This document shows, piece by piece, positions 5,857-13,372 of a stretch of DNA of 18,388 nt. The notes under the pieces were generated by a model. The model was not told the DNA's origin and did not search any database. It worked only from the letters and a program-made list of their open reading frames with translations. Position 1 is the first letter of the stretch; the number at the start of each line of letters is the position of its first letter. This DNA comes from UBA3775 sp964625275 (GTDB lineage: Bacteria > Bacillota > Clostridia > Lachnospirales > Lachnospiraceae), in contig CAZVBH010000044.1 of assembly GCA_964625275.1 (NCBI GenBank), positions 1 through 18,388 on the forward strand, given 5' to 3'. Position numbers and translations under genes: made by a program.

Positions 5857-6873
5857 TCACTCCTTACTATTAATTTTACTACTGGTAACAGCCTTATATT
5901 GAAGCTTATTATTAGTATTATAAGGAATATTATTCTCTCTTACAATTGGTGGAACATCAATGTTAAGCCAGCAAGCTTTATTATAAGCCGGTTCTAAGAT
6001 TCTATCAATTCGCTTATCTATCATAGTTATATAGAACTCTTTTCTTATATCAGATATAATAGGATTTTCATTAATAGTCTTATGTATAATATTCATATTG
6101 ATATTAGGATAAATTCTCAAAAGTGCTGCAGTGCAATCAAGGTTTTCTAGCGAGTTAATATAGCTCCTATAATTCACTTTTGTTTTATTATCCAATTCCA
6201 ATGCAGCATTCGGGAATTTATCAATACGCATTATTATTTCATCCTCTGAGCTTAGAACATTCAAAATACCTTCATCTGAAATTTGAGGATATAAACAAGA
6301 ACCACAATCATAAATAGGTGCAATTTGAATAGTGGTTCTATCGTTTTTTATAAAGTAAGCCCAGTTATTTGCATGACGATCAAAATTGCCTAAGAGAGAG
6401 TCCAATATGAAAGTTTCCCAATATTTCTGTAAAGCTATCTTTCCAAAGCTTTCAGTAAAATATGCATTATTACCTTTCATAATTTCATAAATATCTTTAA
6501 TTCGAGGTATCTTTCCTGCCTTTCTATCTGTTAATAATGCATCTTCTATAGCTCTAAAATCAATCATTGTATAACCATCCGGCACGAAGTTTTTACAAGC
6601 TACTACCGGTTTATCATCACCATTAATATCTGTTATATATCCCAACAATGTTTTTTGTACACTAAAGCCTAAATTGTTTAATATTTCACAAGAAATATTT
6701 TCTGAAAATACACTATTAGAATATGAACTATTTAATCCGTTTTGTTTACTGTCACTTATGCGATCCGGCATCTTTAACATATATCTTTCGCCTTGATATA
6801 TTATACCTCTTTTCTGATCTGAGCCGCCATAATTAGCAAGCAAATCAATATCACAATTAGTAAAATTAATCAT
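5857..6873 (-). CDS. HipA/CtkA-like serine/threonine kinase, TA-type toxin candidate
   Basis: The protein (338 aa from the ATG at 6873) has the HipA-family kinase layout: ATP-binding lysine in ERYMLKMPD (Lys34), catalytic loop GNFDRHANN (Asp165, Asn170) and metal-binding IYDCG (Asp189). HipA and CtkA phosphorylate proteins and can arrest growth. It lacks the long HipA N-terminal subdomain, so the compact CtkA/HipT-like form fits better. The chosen ATG has GGAGA 7 nt upstream and overlaps the end of the 79-aa gene by 8 nt. The operon order is small protein, kinase, ATPase, nucleotidyltransferase. It looks catalytically intact. Its partner does not resemble the HipB helix-turn-helix family, so the antitoxin role is inference. 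Confidence 0.85.
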   Translation of the reverse strand: MINFTNCDIDLLANYGGSDQKRGIIYQGERYMLKMPDRISDSKQNGLNSSYSNSVFSENISCEILNNLGFSVQKTLLGYITDINGDDKPVVACKNFVPDGYTMIDFRAIEDALLTDRKAGKIPRIKDIYEIMKGNNAYFTESFGKIALQKYWETFILDSLLGNFDRHANNWAYFIKNDRTTIQIAPIYDCGSCLYPQISDEGILNVLSSEDEIIMRIDKFPNAALELDNKTKVNYRSYINSLENLDCTAALLRIYPNINMNIIHKTINENPIISDIRKEFYITMIDKRIDRILEPAYNKACWLNIDVPPIVRENNIPYNTNNKLQYKAVTSSKINSKE

Positions 6874-7105
6874 CAGCAAATCTCCATCTATAATAATAAT
6901 CTATTAATTCCTCGCCTTGTTCCTCAGTTAACCCATCTTCTCCACCAGTGTTAAAATGAACATAAGCTCTAAATTCTTCTATGTAACAATCTACTAATTT
7001 ATTCGTTAAAACAGCCTTTTCCAAATTATCAATGCAGTTTTCTACTTCTGCTGGTATTGGAAAATCAAACTTTTTTCTTTTAAACACTCTAGTTTCTGAT
7101 TGCAT
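6866..7105 (-). CDS. Small acidic partner of HipA-like kinase
   Basis: A 79-aa protein from the ATG at 7105 (AAAGGA 7 nt upstream). It contains an RKKFDFPIPAEVENCIDNLEKA stretch and an acidic C-terminus with GLTEEQGEELIDYYYRW. No known DNA-binding motif is recognised. It overlaps the kinase start by 8 nt, which suggests translational coupling and a partner or antitoxin role. A decayed copy of its 3' half lies at 10276-10375, which implies that this small gene plus kinase unit was once duplicated. Confidence 0.7.
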   Translation of the reverse strand: MQSETRVFKRKKFDFPIPAEVENCIDNLEKAVLTNKLVDCYIEEFRAYVHFNTGGEDGLTEEQGEELIDYYYRWRFADD

Positions 7106-7154
7106 GATATGGTCCTTTCGCAAAATGCTTATAATTAGATATTACAACACAATT

Positions 7155-7207
7155 TTATTTTCCTTCTTCCCTAAGAGCTTTTCTTATGTCAGAAGTAAGT
7201 TGTATTG
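7155..7207 (-). pseudogene. C-terminal relic of the 59-aa small-gene family
   Basis: AIQLTSDIRKAL is encoded by the same bases as in the gene at 2500-2679 (7172-7207 against 2542-2577), then ends REEGK-stop. It is fused to the broken end of the ATPase at 7189-8424. A partial promoter (GTGTTGTAATATC, 7150-7138) follows, matching the -10 half of the promoter at 2812. Confidence 0.7.
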
Positions 7208-8424
7208 CCTACATTATCTACTTTACCAATTTCCATTTTGGAAAATTCAGAGCACCTTGAAATATCTGTCCTAATTATATGCTCTAAAATATGTCCAACA
7301 CTATCCTGCTTAATCTTATCAAGTATCATTTGCTGTGTCTGAGGATACAATTTCTGATATTCCCTAGTATTTACAATGCTCTGCATTAATGCCTCTGCGA
7401 AGCAGTATTGCATACCGGGTTGTGTAAAAAATTTTTCATCATCAACTTTATCCAGTACATCTAGCTTAATAAGGAAATTCGTAATAAGATCTAAGTCACC
7501 CTGCAATATTTCACCGGAATCATCAAGATTAATCTGCTCCATGATATATTTACATATTTCAGAGTAATCTTTCCATGACACAATCGTATCAACATCTTCA
7601 TTTGGCAAATATTCTCTTTGCTTTAAAACAAGGTCTTTGGCTGAACCAAACAAATAAGATTTATTATAAATTCCGGTCATTACTCTTAGTGAAAACTCTT
7701 TAGCATTTTTCTCAATCGTTTTATTGATTGCAGCCTCTAAGTCTCCACTTTGATAAAGTGTATATAATCTTTTATATCCATTATCACCCTTTGCATATTT
7801 AACACTTTTGCAAATATTAGATATTATTGAAGTATTAATATATTCTTCAAGGTTTTCCTCTGAATTATAAATAGTTTTACCATCTGTCAGTGTGCCACCA
7901 TATTCTATATATTCTTCTATACTCTTACCTAACAGATAATTATATTCTGCAAAGGATATATAAGTGGTTCTGATAAAACTTATTCTATCATATAATTCAT
8001 TCTGCTTTGTAAAAAGTAAAGATGCACTGTCAGTACCGGTTATTACAATTCGTTTATTTATATATTTATCAGCCAATGATGATGCCAGCTGAATAAAATT
8101 ATCAGCTTTAGTAATTTCATCAATAAAAATATATTTTTCCGGCAGCTCATCTAACACTCGTTCAATGTCAATGTAATTATCTTTTTTAGTACATTGAATA
8201 AGGGCAATGTCTTTACAATTCATAGAGCTGATAGTCTGTATCATTAACGTAGACTTTCCGGTTCTGCGAAGTCCATATATGCCACAGATTTTATGATCGT
8301 TTGACTCAAGAAAATTAATTAAATCCTTTTGACAAAACCTGCTGTTTTTAACTCCATCTTGCTTTAATTTAAGCATTTCGGTCTGTATATATTCTGTAAG
8401 CCTATTATTTGTAAACACATTCAT
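7189..8424 (-). CDS. Second P-loop ATPase, C-terminally truncated
   Basis: The 411-aa protein is related to the ATPase at 4441-5850: Walker A GIYGLRRTGKST (about 48-59), Walker B KYIFIDE, sensor-like VITGTDS, and a downstream helical region with GHILEHIIRTD matching GHVFEASVAVQ of its relative. After KVDNV (at 7207) it runs into the tail of the small-gene relic in another frame and stops, so roughly 100 residues, including the PD-(D/E)XK-like core, are missing. AGGAG lies 9 nt before the ATG, and the palindrome carrying the stop of the ATPase fragment is just upstream. The ATPase half may still fold; the protein is probably decaying. Confidence 0.75.
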   Translation of the reverse strand: MNVFTNNRLTEYIQTEMLKLKQDGVKNSRFCQKDLINFLESNDHKICGIYGLRRTGKSTLMIQTISSMNCKDIALIQCTKKDNYIDIERVLDELPEKYIFIDEITKADNFIQLASSLADKYINKRIVITGTDSASLLFTKQNELYDRISFIRTTYISFAEYNYLLGKSIEEYIEYGGTLTDGKTIYNSEENLEEYINTSIISNICKSVKYAKGDNGYKRLYTLYQSGDLEAAINKTIEKNAKEFSLRVMTGIYNKSYLFGSAKDLVLKQREYLPNEDVDTIVSWKDYSEICKYIMEQINLDDSGEILQGDLDLITNFLIKLDVLDKVDDEKFFTQPGMQYCFAEALMQSIVNTREYQKLYPQTQQMILDKIKQDSVGHILEHIIRTDISRCSEFSKMEIGKVDNVGNTTYF

Positions 8425-8442
8425 AATACGTTCTCCTAATTT

Positions 8443-8977
8443 TAGTTCAATTTGAACTAAATTTCCGGTTCATCTTCTTCAACAACCAAAACATCATTTC
8501 TATTATCATTACCTACAATCATTCTGACATTATTTTCAAATTCAAAATAATCATCTAAGATATTTCCAATCGGTGTAAATATAACAGTTCCTACATCATA
8601 TTCTTTTACTGTTGGATTCCCATTATATACTACATATCTTCCTTCAATTTCTATGCCATTAAGTTCATGATTTTCAAGATAACCGGATAACAATGTGGCA
8701 TTAGCTTTTAATGAGGCTTCTCTTTTATACTTACATTCAAAGAAATATGCATATTCTTCTTCTAGGTCCATAATTATAAGCTCCAGTTCCTTGTTTTCCG
8801 GATTGTTCTGCTCACTTCCATTATTGTAAAAATATATTTTATGTTCAGATAACATATTTGTATATAGCTGAACAGCAACCGAAGCCTCAAATACATGACC
8901 TAAAATAGCATTTTCAATAGTATCTATTCCATATGCCATCTTAATAAGCTGACATGTTAAAGATAGATTTGTTATAT
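8443..8977 (-). pseudogene. 535-bp duplicate of first ATPase 3' end
   Basis: This matches 4427-4961 with about six differences by eye. An open frame (8457-8939) would encode the last 160 residues, with one Asp-to-Asn change. Homology stops abruptly at 8977. The palindrome TAGTTCAATTTGAACTA at 8443-8459 (copy 4) again holds the stop. No ribosome site precedes the internal Met at 8939, so expression is doubtful. Near-identity shows a recent duplication or conversion. Confidence 0.85.
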
Positions 8978-8993
8978 TAGTCGCCTTTCTTTC

Positions 8994-9167
8994 CTATCTG
9001 GCATATTTCTTTATTACCTCTTGCCTAAGATTTTCAGTTGTTTTTTCTCCTATTGAGACTTTTAACAATTCATGTATAAAATCTTTAGTAACATACATAT
9101 CTTCGATAGCCATTGAAGCAACAACTTGTGCCAATTGTTGATTTTGCTCCGTTTTTTCTACTACCAT
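8994..9167 (-). CDS. VbhA-like small antitoxin candidate
   Basis: A 57-aa gene preceded by AGAGGTG 5 nt before its ATG. The protein shows AQVVASMAIEDMYVTKDFIHELL followed by a GE.T.E.LRQEVIKKY tail. This pattern resembles the VbhA family of short helical antitoxins, which block Fic AMP-transferases with an S/TxxxE/D-type helix (here ASMAIED). No Fic gene (HPFxxGNGR) follows; the next bases are the ATPase fragment starting at 8977. It lies 32 nt after the unknown 346-aa gene and is probably co-transcribed with it. The family match is from memory of the motif and not certain. Confidence 0.55.
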   Translation of the reverse strand: MVVEKTEQNQQLAQVVASMAIEDMYVTKDFIHELLKVSIGEKTTENLRQEVIKKYAR

Positions 9168-9199
9168 TTTATCACCTCTTGCAATCGTCTTTGTTGCTA

Positions 9200-10240
9200 C
9201 TAAGATAAGTTTAATGCTTTAAACTCAGCTTCGAGCAACTCTGTATTTGAGAACTCTGTAAGCATATCAACAACAGCTACTTTTTCTCCAGCTGCTCGCA
9301 TAGCTGCATATATAGCCATCTTTGCCTCTTTAACCTCAAGCAATTCAAATTTTGTTAATACATCTACCATAGTCTTTATTTCGCCATCAAATGGAATTTC
9401 GTCTTTTCTCTCAAGATAAAGCTTTTCTGCCTCATCCACTTTAGAGTCAGTAAAATCTATAAACTGCTGAATATATTCCAAGTCCTTGCCACTTTTTCTC
9501 ATAAATACGTAAGCTTCCATTTTGACATTTTCAAATGCATCAGCTTCCGGCAAATCGTAAAATTCATCTTCATAAAACTTTTCAAAAGTGCTCTTGTAAT
9601 CTTCAAACAATGCTGCACTTTTTTTGCTCAAACCTTTTGCATAGGCTTCACCCTGCATACAAAACCTTGCATAAATTTCACCAAAGCCCTTGATATAGCC
9701 TATTATTTCATCCCTTGCAGGCAAATGACACCTAATATCTCTTTTTTCTGGTTCTGGGAAACTATATTTACGCTCATAATCACAAATCTCAGAAACTGAT
9801 GATAACCCTTCCTTCATTTCTCTCGCTAAACTTACAATTTTACTTGCTGGTATAGTTTTCGTATCAAAGCCCTGCTTTTCCATAAGCTCTATATATTTTC
9901 TTCCTAATCGTACAATATACCATATACCATCTACCGACTGGAGATGACGACTGTACTCTGATCTAAACACACCTTTATTTATTTGCTTCTTGCAATATTC
10001 ACTAAATTCATAAAGGATATCATCTATTGAAAATTTTATAATAGTGCCTTTTCTTCCTAAATTATCTTTTCTAAATAAACTGCCATCATCACTATATCCC
10101 AGTTCGTACTTTCTATTTTCATAGAATTGTAAAAACATATCAGCATCTTCTTCATATAACAAAAGCGGCTCATTTGATACATCAACCCACTTTAGAAAGT
10201 CCTCTGATTTATTTATCCAATGAATATCATTATTATTCAT
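9200..10240 (-). CDS. Hypothetical 346-aa helical protein
   Basis: The start at 10240 has GTGAGGTG 5 nt upstream. The protein is soluble, strongly acidic and lysine-rich, with no signal peptide or membrane segment. The first 110 residues look mixed alpha/beta, the rest mostly helical, and the last 90 residues resemble helical repeats (TKFELLEVKEAKMAIYAAMR and similar). No catalytic motif is recognised. It stands upstream of the VbhA-like gene in an apparent two-gene unit. The closest likely promoter (10457-10485) is separated by a pseudogene fragment. Function unknown. Confidence 0.75.
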   Translation of the reverse strand: MNNNDIHWINKSEDFLKWVDVSNEPLLLYEEDADMFLQFYENRKYELGYSDDGSLFRKDNLGRKGTIIKFSIDDILYEFSEYCKKQINKGVFRSEYSRHLQSVDGIWYIVRLGRKYIELMEKQGFDTKTIPASKIVSLAREMKEGLSSVSEICDYERKYSFPEPEKRDIRCHLPARDEIIGYIKGFGEIYARFCMQGEAYAKGLSKKSAALFEDYKSTFEKFYEDEFYDLPEADAFENVKMEAYVFMRKSGKDLEYIQQFIDFTDSKVDEAEKLYLERKDEIPFDGEIKTMVDVLTKFELLEVKEAKMAIYAAMRAAGEKVAVVDMLTEFSNTELLEAEFKALNLS

Positions 10241-10275
10241 AGTATCACCTCACTTATTATTCTTTATGCCTACTC

Positions 10276-10375
10276 ATTATCAGCAAATCTCCATCTGTAA
10301 TAATAATTTATTAATTTCCAGCCTTAATTAAACCATCTTTGCCACCAGTGTTAAAATGAAGATAAGTTCTAAATA
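10276..10375 (-). pseudogene. Decayed copy of the 79-aa kinase-partner gene
   Basis: The bases resemble 6871-6983, the 3' half of the small gene, through FRTYLHFNTGGKDGL, but with a small deletion and in-frame stops. The following ATG, where the kinase would start, opens only a six-codon frame. This is a remnant of a second small-gene/kinase unit. Confidence 0.75.
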
Positions 10376-10382
10376 CTTATGA

Positions 10383-10453
10383 TTTAACCTTATCTGAAGT
10401 GGCTTTAAGGTTATGAGCAAGTAGCGAAGCGGACCCAGAATATCCACTTTGAT
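10383..10453 (+). repeat. Palindromic element copy 2, internally deleted
   Basis: It starts TTTAACCTTATCTGA, shares AGTGGCTTTAAGGTTATGAGC and AAGTAGCGAAGCGGA with the element at 2921-3058, and ends CTTTGAT. It is in the opposite orientation and lacks the two long hairpins. It separates a promoter from a pseudogene. Confidence 0.55.
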
Positions 10454-10456
10454 ATT

Positions 10457-10485
10457 ATTACAACATAAATTTTAATTAATGTCAA
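10457..10485 (-). promoter_or_regulatory. Promoter of the TA-island type
   Basis: TTGACA (10485-10480), 17 nt, TGTAAT (10462-10457) on the minus strand. The -10 half with TTATGTTGTAATA is the same as at 2812. Now it drives only a pseudogene and perhaps the 346-aa gene. The rest of the gap 10241-10562 holds no further feature I recognise. Confidence 0.55.
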
Positions 10486-10562
10486 TATTTCGGTTGAACT
10501 ATCCAAAGAAAAGCCTTCTAATTTGATTAGCTACATTCTTGCATTGTGTATCTGCAACAAAA

Positions 10563-10586
10563 GGGAGCTGCAGTAACGTAGCTCCC
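10563..10586. terminator. Terminator after GH59 gene
   Basis: GGGAGCTGC/GTAGCTCCC type stem followed on the minus strand by CCCTTTTGTTG. Placed 11 bp after the GH59 stop. T residues on both sides suggest two-way function. Confidence 0.75.
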
Positions 10587-10596
10587 TTTAAGGCAT

Positions 10597-13224
10597 TTAT
10601 TGAAATTCGACCACATCCAAATCAAATGAGCCTGAATAAACAGTTACTTTTACATTATGATTTTCATCACTTAATTCATATAATGCATAAGATGCCTTTC
10701 GGTTATCTCCATCAACAACAATGCCATCTGCAACAATTTCACCATCCACTTCTACTTCCAGGGTTGCATTTAAAGCTGATCCGATGAGTGCAAAAGCTGT
10801 TCCTGTAAAGTCAAACGAAAAGCTGCTGCCTACTCCTGCTGTTGATACAGTTCTATGATAATTTTTATAGCTGCACATTGTATTGAAGTACCAGCCATTT
10901 CCATCGTCTATGTTACTTCCCTCTGAATAACTTATCTGTGAATCAAAATTATCAACTCTGGTTACGTGGGTCGCTTTTCCGTCTATGGCTGAAATCACTA
11001 GGTTATCAAAGTAATTATTATAGTAACCACTATAAATTGCAACTCTTCCTGAGTTTACTATTTTCTCCTCATCTGTATACTCAATTATTACACTTCCGTC
11101 AACAGAAGCAGTTATAACATTCTCATCAACCGTCAGGCAAAGCTTTATCCATGAATCAATATTAAAATCTGATAAAACTGTAGATTCAAGTTCGCGACTA
11201 TCTTTCATAAGAGAAGCTGTTCCATCAGCCTTAAGCTTGAGCCAGTAACCACTATAATTAAAGTCAGCCAAATTATACCTTGCACCAAGACCAACATAAT
11301 TATCCTCGTCGGTATTATTGTCCTCAAAATGGGCATCAATACTTACAGTATAGTTTGTCCAGGTATCATCTCCTAAATTAGTAGTAGGATCCGAAGTCGA
11401 AGCCCAATCCTTTGGCATAATAGCATTAGTTATCTTCTGCATAAGGACATTGTTGTCACCTAACTTTTCGACCTCAAAGGCTCCGCCCTGATCTGTAGTA
11501 TAGCGTGGTGCATAGCCTCTACCAGAAAGATAATCAGTATCATACTCAGAGTATTCAAAATCATCACTATAATCCAGTGCCAGACTCTCACTGGTTCTAT
11601 TCTGATAAGTACCTTCAGTAACTTCAACTGTAGAAACTGTCAGTATTGAATAAGGCTCCATAACAATTTCAATAAGGCCCGAGTCAGAAGTCACATATCC
11701 GAGCTTTTTAAAGAAATTAGCATAATAATCCTCTAAATCATCAGGCCCCTTAGACTGCCACAAATAAAATTTTGAGTCTGCACAATTAAGTGTGCTTACA
11801 TCTATGCTGTAAGCAATTTTATCGGCTGTGTTATTTACTAAAACGATTGACACATTATCAGTTGTATCATCGACAAATGAAACATAATTAAAGGTTGAAT
11901 CTACAACAGCATGACCATCACCTCCGGCAGTTCCATCACCATACATAGCTCCATCCACCATGTGCCAGCCTTTTTGTATAAATTGTCCAAAGTGAAGAGT
12001 CATATAAAAGCCAGCCCCAAGTGTATAAGCTCCTGACCATGGTTCATTAGCCGTAATAAGCTGCTTTGGATAGTAAGTCACCCCATCATAATAGGCACTG
12101 ATTGCCGGCTGAAATTCATACATTGTCATTCCTTCTGACATTGCTGTTGTAATTCTAGTTGCTATATCAAGCATTCCATTTATGTCACTAAGGCCAGTTC
12201 CTGTACCATCATAAGCTGCTGTAGAGGTTTCATAGCTCATTGGTGATGAACCTTCTGAAAACCATACCTGTTTACCATATTCTGATTGAAGAGTTTTGAC
12301 ATCACTTGAAGTCCATGAAGTATAGTGTGAGCTAATTACATCAACTGCATCCATAAGTTCTTCATCCTCAAGCATTTTTGATGCTAATGACCACGTACCA
12401 ACCTCTTCTCCTGCAACCAGCTTGATTGTAGAATAATCATAGCGTTCATCAGCTTCATTATCTAATGCATTTCTTAAATACTTTATAAGATCAATATCAT
12501 AAGCACGCTCATTCTGATTAGCTGTCAGATAACTAACCTTTACGCCATAAGTATCATAAAGCCCTTCAATAGTTGAACGATACCACTTATAAATTGCTTC
12601 ATACTGATTTTCTGCATTAGCTACCCATGAAGGAAGTCCCCAATATAGAAGGTCCACTTCCAAATCAGGATTAATTTCAAGTGCATCTGCCGCCAACTGA
12701 TAACCGGCACCCCTTGTGACATCCGGTTCTTCATCTTCACTTCTCATTATTGCCGGCTCTGTGCCTGAGGATGAATCAACGTCAGCACCCATTTCAATTT
12801 TTATAAGTGATAAATTCATGCCATTTTTTCCGAATGTATATTCAAGTAGTTCCTGATAAGCATCAGGATTTTCTGCCTTATAATCCAAAAGAAGTCGTGA
12901 AGAATTATTAGCACTAATAAAGCCGAGTCCGTCATAGGAATAATTGTCAGCACAAAGTATTTTTGCTTTGTCGATTGAAAAGCTTGTAGATTTTTCTGCT
13001 AAAGATATATCAAAAGTCAATTTTTCGTCCTCCCCACTTTCATTAATTTCTTTCAATTTTTCATCACCGGTATTTGAATCTGATTTTTCAGAAGCTGTTG
13101 ATTCCGATTTTTTCAAACTCCCGGTATTTTCAGAAGAATTATTATCATTACCTCCTCCACACGAACATAATGACATTACCATTGCTGCTGTTAGCAAAGC
13201 TCCAGCTAACCTTTTATGTTGCAT
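10597..13224 (-). CDS. GH59 galactocerebrosidase-like secreted lipoprotein
   Basis: The 875-aa protein resembles animal galactosylceramidase, which removes galactose from galactolipids or other beta-galactosides. It starts with a lipoprotein signal (hydrophobic ALLTAAMVMSL then CSC, lipid on Cys20/22) and a Ser/Asp linker, so it is probably anchored outside the membrane. GH59 hallmarks are GLGFISANNSSRLLLDY, SLIKIEMGADVDSSSGTEP (139-157), TANQNERAYD (acid/base Glu239), KQVWFSEGSSP (nucleophile Glu324), ITANEPWSGAY and FGQFIQKGW. A LamG-like region (about 570-760) and a terminal beta-rich domain possibly binding sugar follow. GGAGGTG lies 5 nt before the ATG. It diverges from an AraC gene that probably controls it. 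The substrate, perhaps plant galactolipids or arabinogalactan, is inferred. Confidence 0.87.
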   Translation of the reverse strand: MQHKRLAGALLTAAMVMSLCSCGGGNDNNSSENTGSLKKSESTASEKSDSNTGDEKLKEINESGEDEKLTFDISLAEKSTSFSIDKAKILCADNYSYDGLGFISANNSSRLLLDYKAENPDAYQELLEYTFGKNGMNLSLIKIEMGADVDSSSGTEPAIMRSEDEEPDVTRGAGYQLAADALEINPDLEVDLLYWGLPSWVANAENQYEAIYKWYRSTIEGLYDTYGVKVSYLTANQNERAYDIDLIKYLRNALDNEADERYDYSTIKLVAGEEVGTWSLASKMLEDEELMDAVDVISSHYTSWTSSDVKTLQSEYGKQVWFSEGSSPMSYETSTAAYDGTGTGLSDINGMLDIATRITTAMSEGMTMYEFQPAISAYYDGVTYYPKQLITANEPWSGAYTLGAGFYMTLHFGQFIQKGWHMVDGAMYGDGTAGGDGHAVVDSTFNYVSFVDDTTDNVSIVLVNNTADKIAYSIDVSTLNCADSKFYLWQSKGPDDLEDYYANFFKKLGYVTSDSGLIEIVMEPYSILTVSTVEVTEGTYQNRTSESLALDYSDDFEYSEYDTDYLSGRGYAPRYTTDQGGAFEVEKLGDNNVLMQKITNAIMPKDWASTSDPTTNLGDDTWTNYTVSIDAHFEDNNTDEDNYVGLGARYNLADFNYSGYWLKLKADGTASLMKDSRELESTVLSDFNIDSWIKLCLTVDENVITASVDGSVIIEYTDEEKIVNSGRVAIYSGYYNNYFDNLVISAIDGKATHVTRVDNFDSQISYSEGSNIDDGNGWYFNTMCSYKNYHRTVSTAGVGSSFSFDFTGTAFALIGSALNATLEVEVDGEIVADGIVVDGDNRKASYALYELSDENHNVKVTVYSGSFDLDVVEFQ

Positions 13225-13308
13225 ACATACACCTCCACATAAGTCAATTGCTGCAATTATCTGATTAACAATAAAATAAATTTAAATTTAAAAATATTTT
13301 ATCATTGT

Positions 13309-13338
13309 TTGACTTTTATAACAATATTAATATATAAT
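13309..13338 (+). promoter_or_regulatory. Promoter of AraC-type regulator gene
   Basis: TTGACT (13309-13314), 18 nt, TATAAT (13333-13338), about 35 bp before the ATG. The 148-bp divergent region should also hold the GH59 promoter and the regulator's binding site, which I cannot place. Confidence 0.6.
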
Positions 13339-13372
13339 CAAAATATAACAATTTGAACATCTGAGGTGCTTT

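Noticed and set aside
8457..8939. Independent 160-aa gene
   Set aside because: Near-identical duplicate of the ATPase tail, without its own ribosome site, so treated as a fragment.
10539..10787. Plus-strand 82-aa frame over the GH59 3' end
   Set aside because: It contains the terminator hairpin and lies opposite a conserved protein domain.
12944..13268. Plus-strand frames opposite the GH59 signal and linker region
   Set aside because: Shadows of the Ser/Asp-rich linker; no ribosome site, and the opposite strand is a clear lipoprotein gene.
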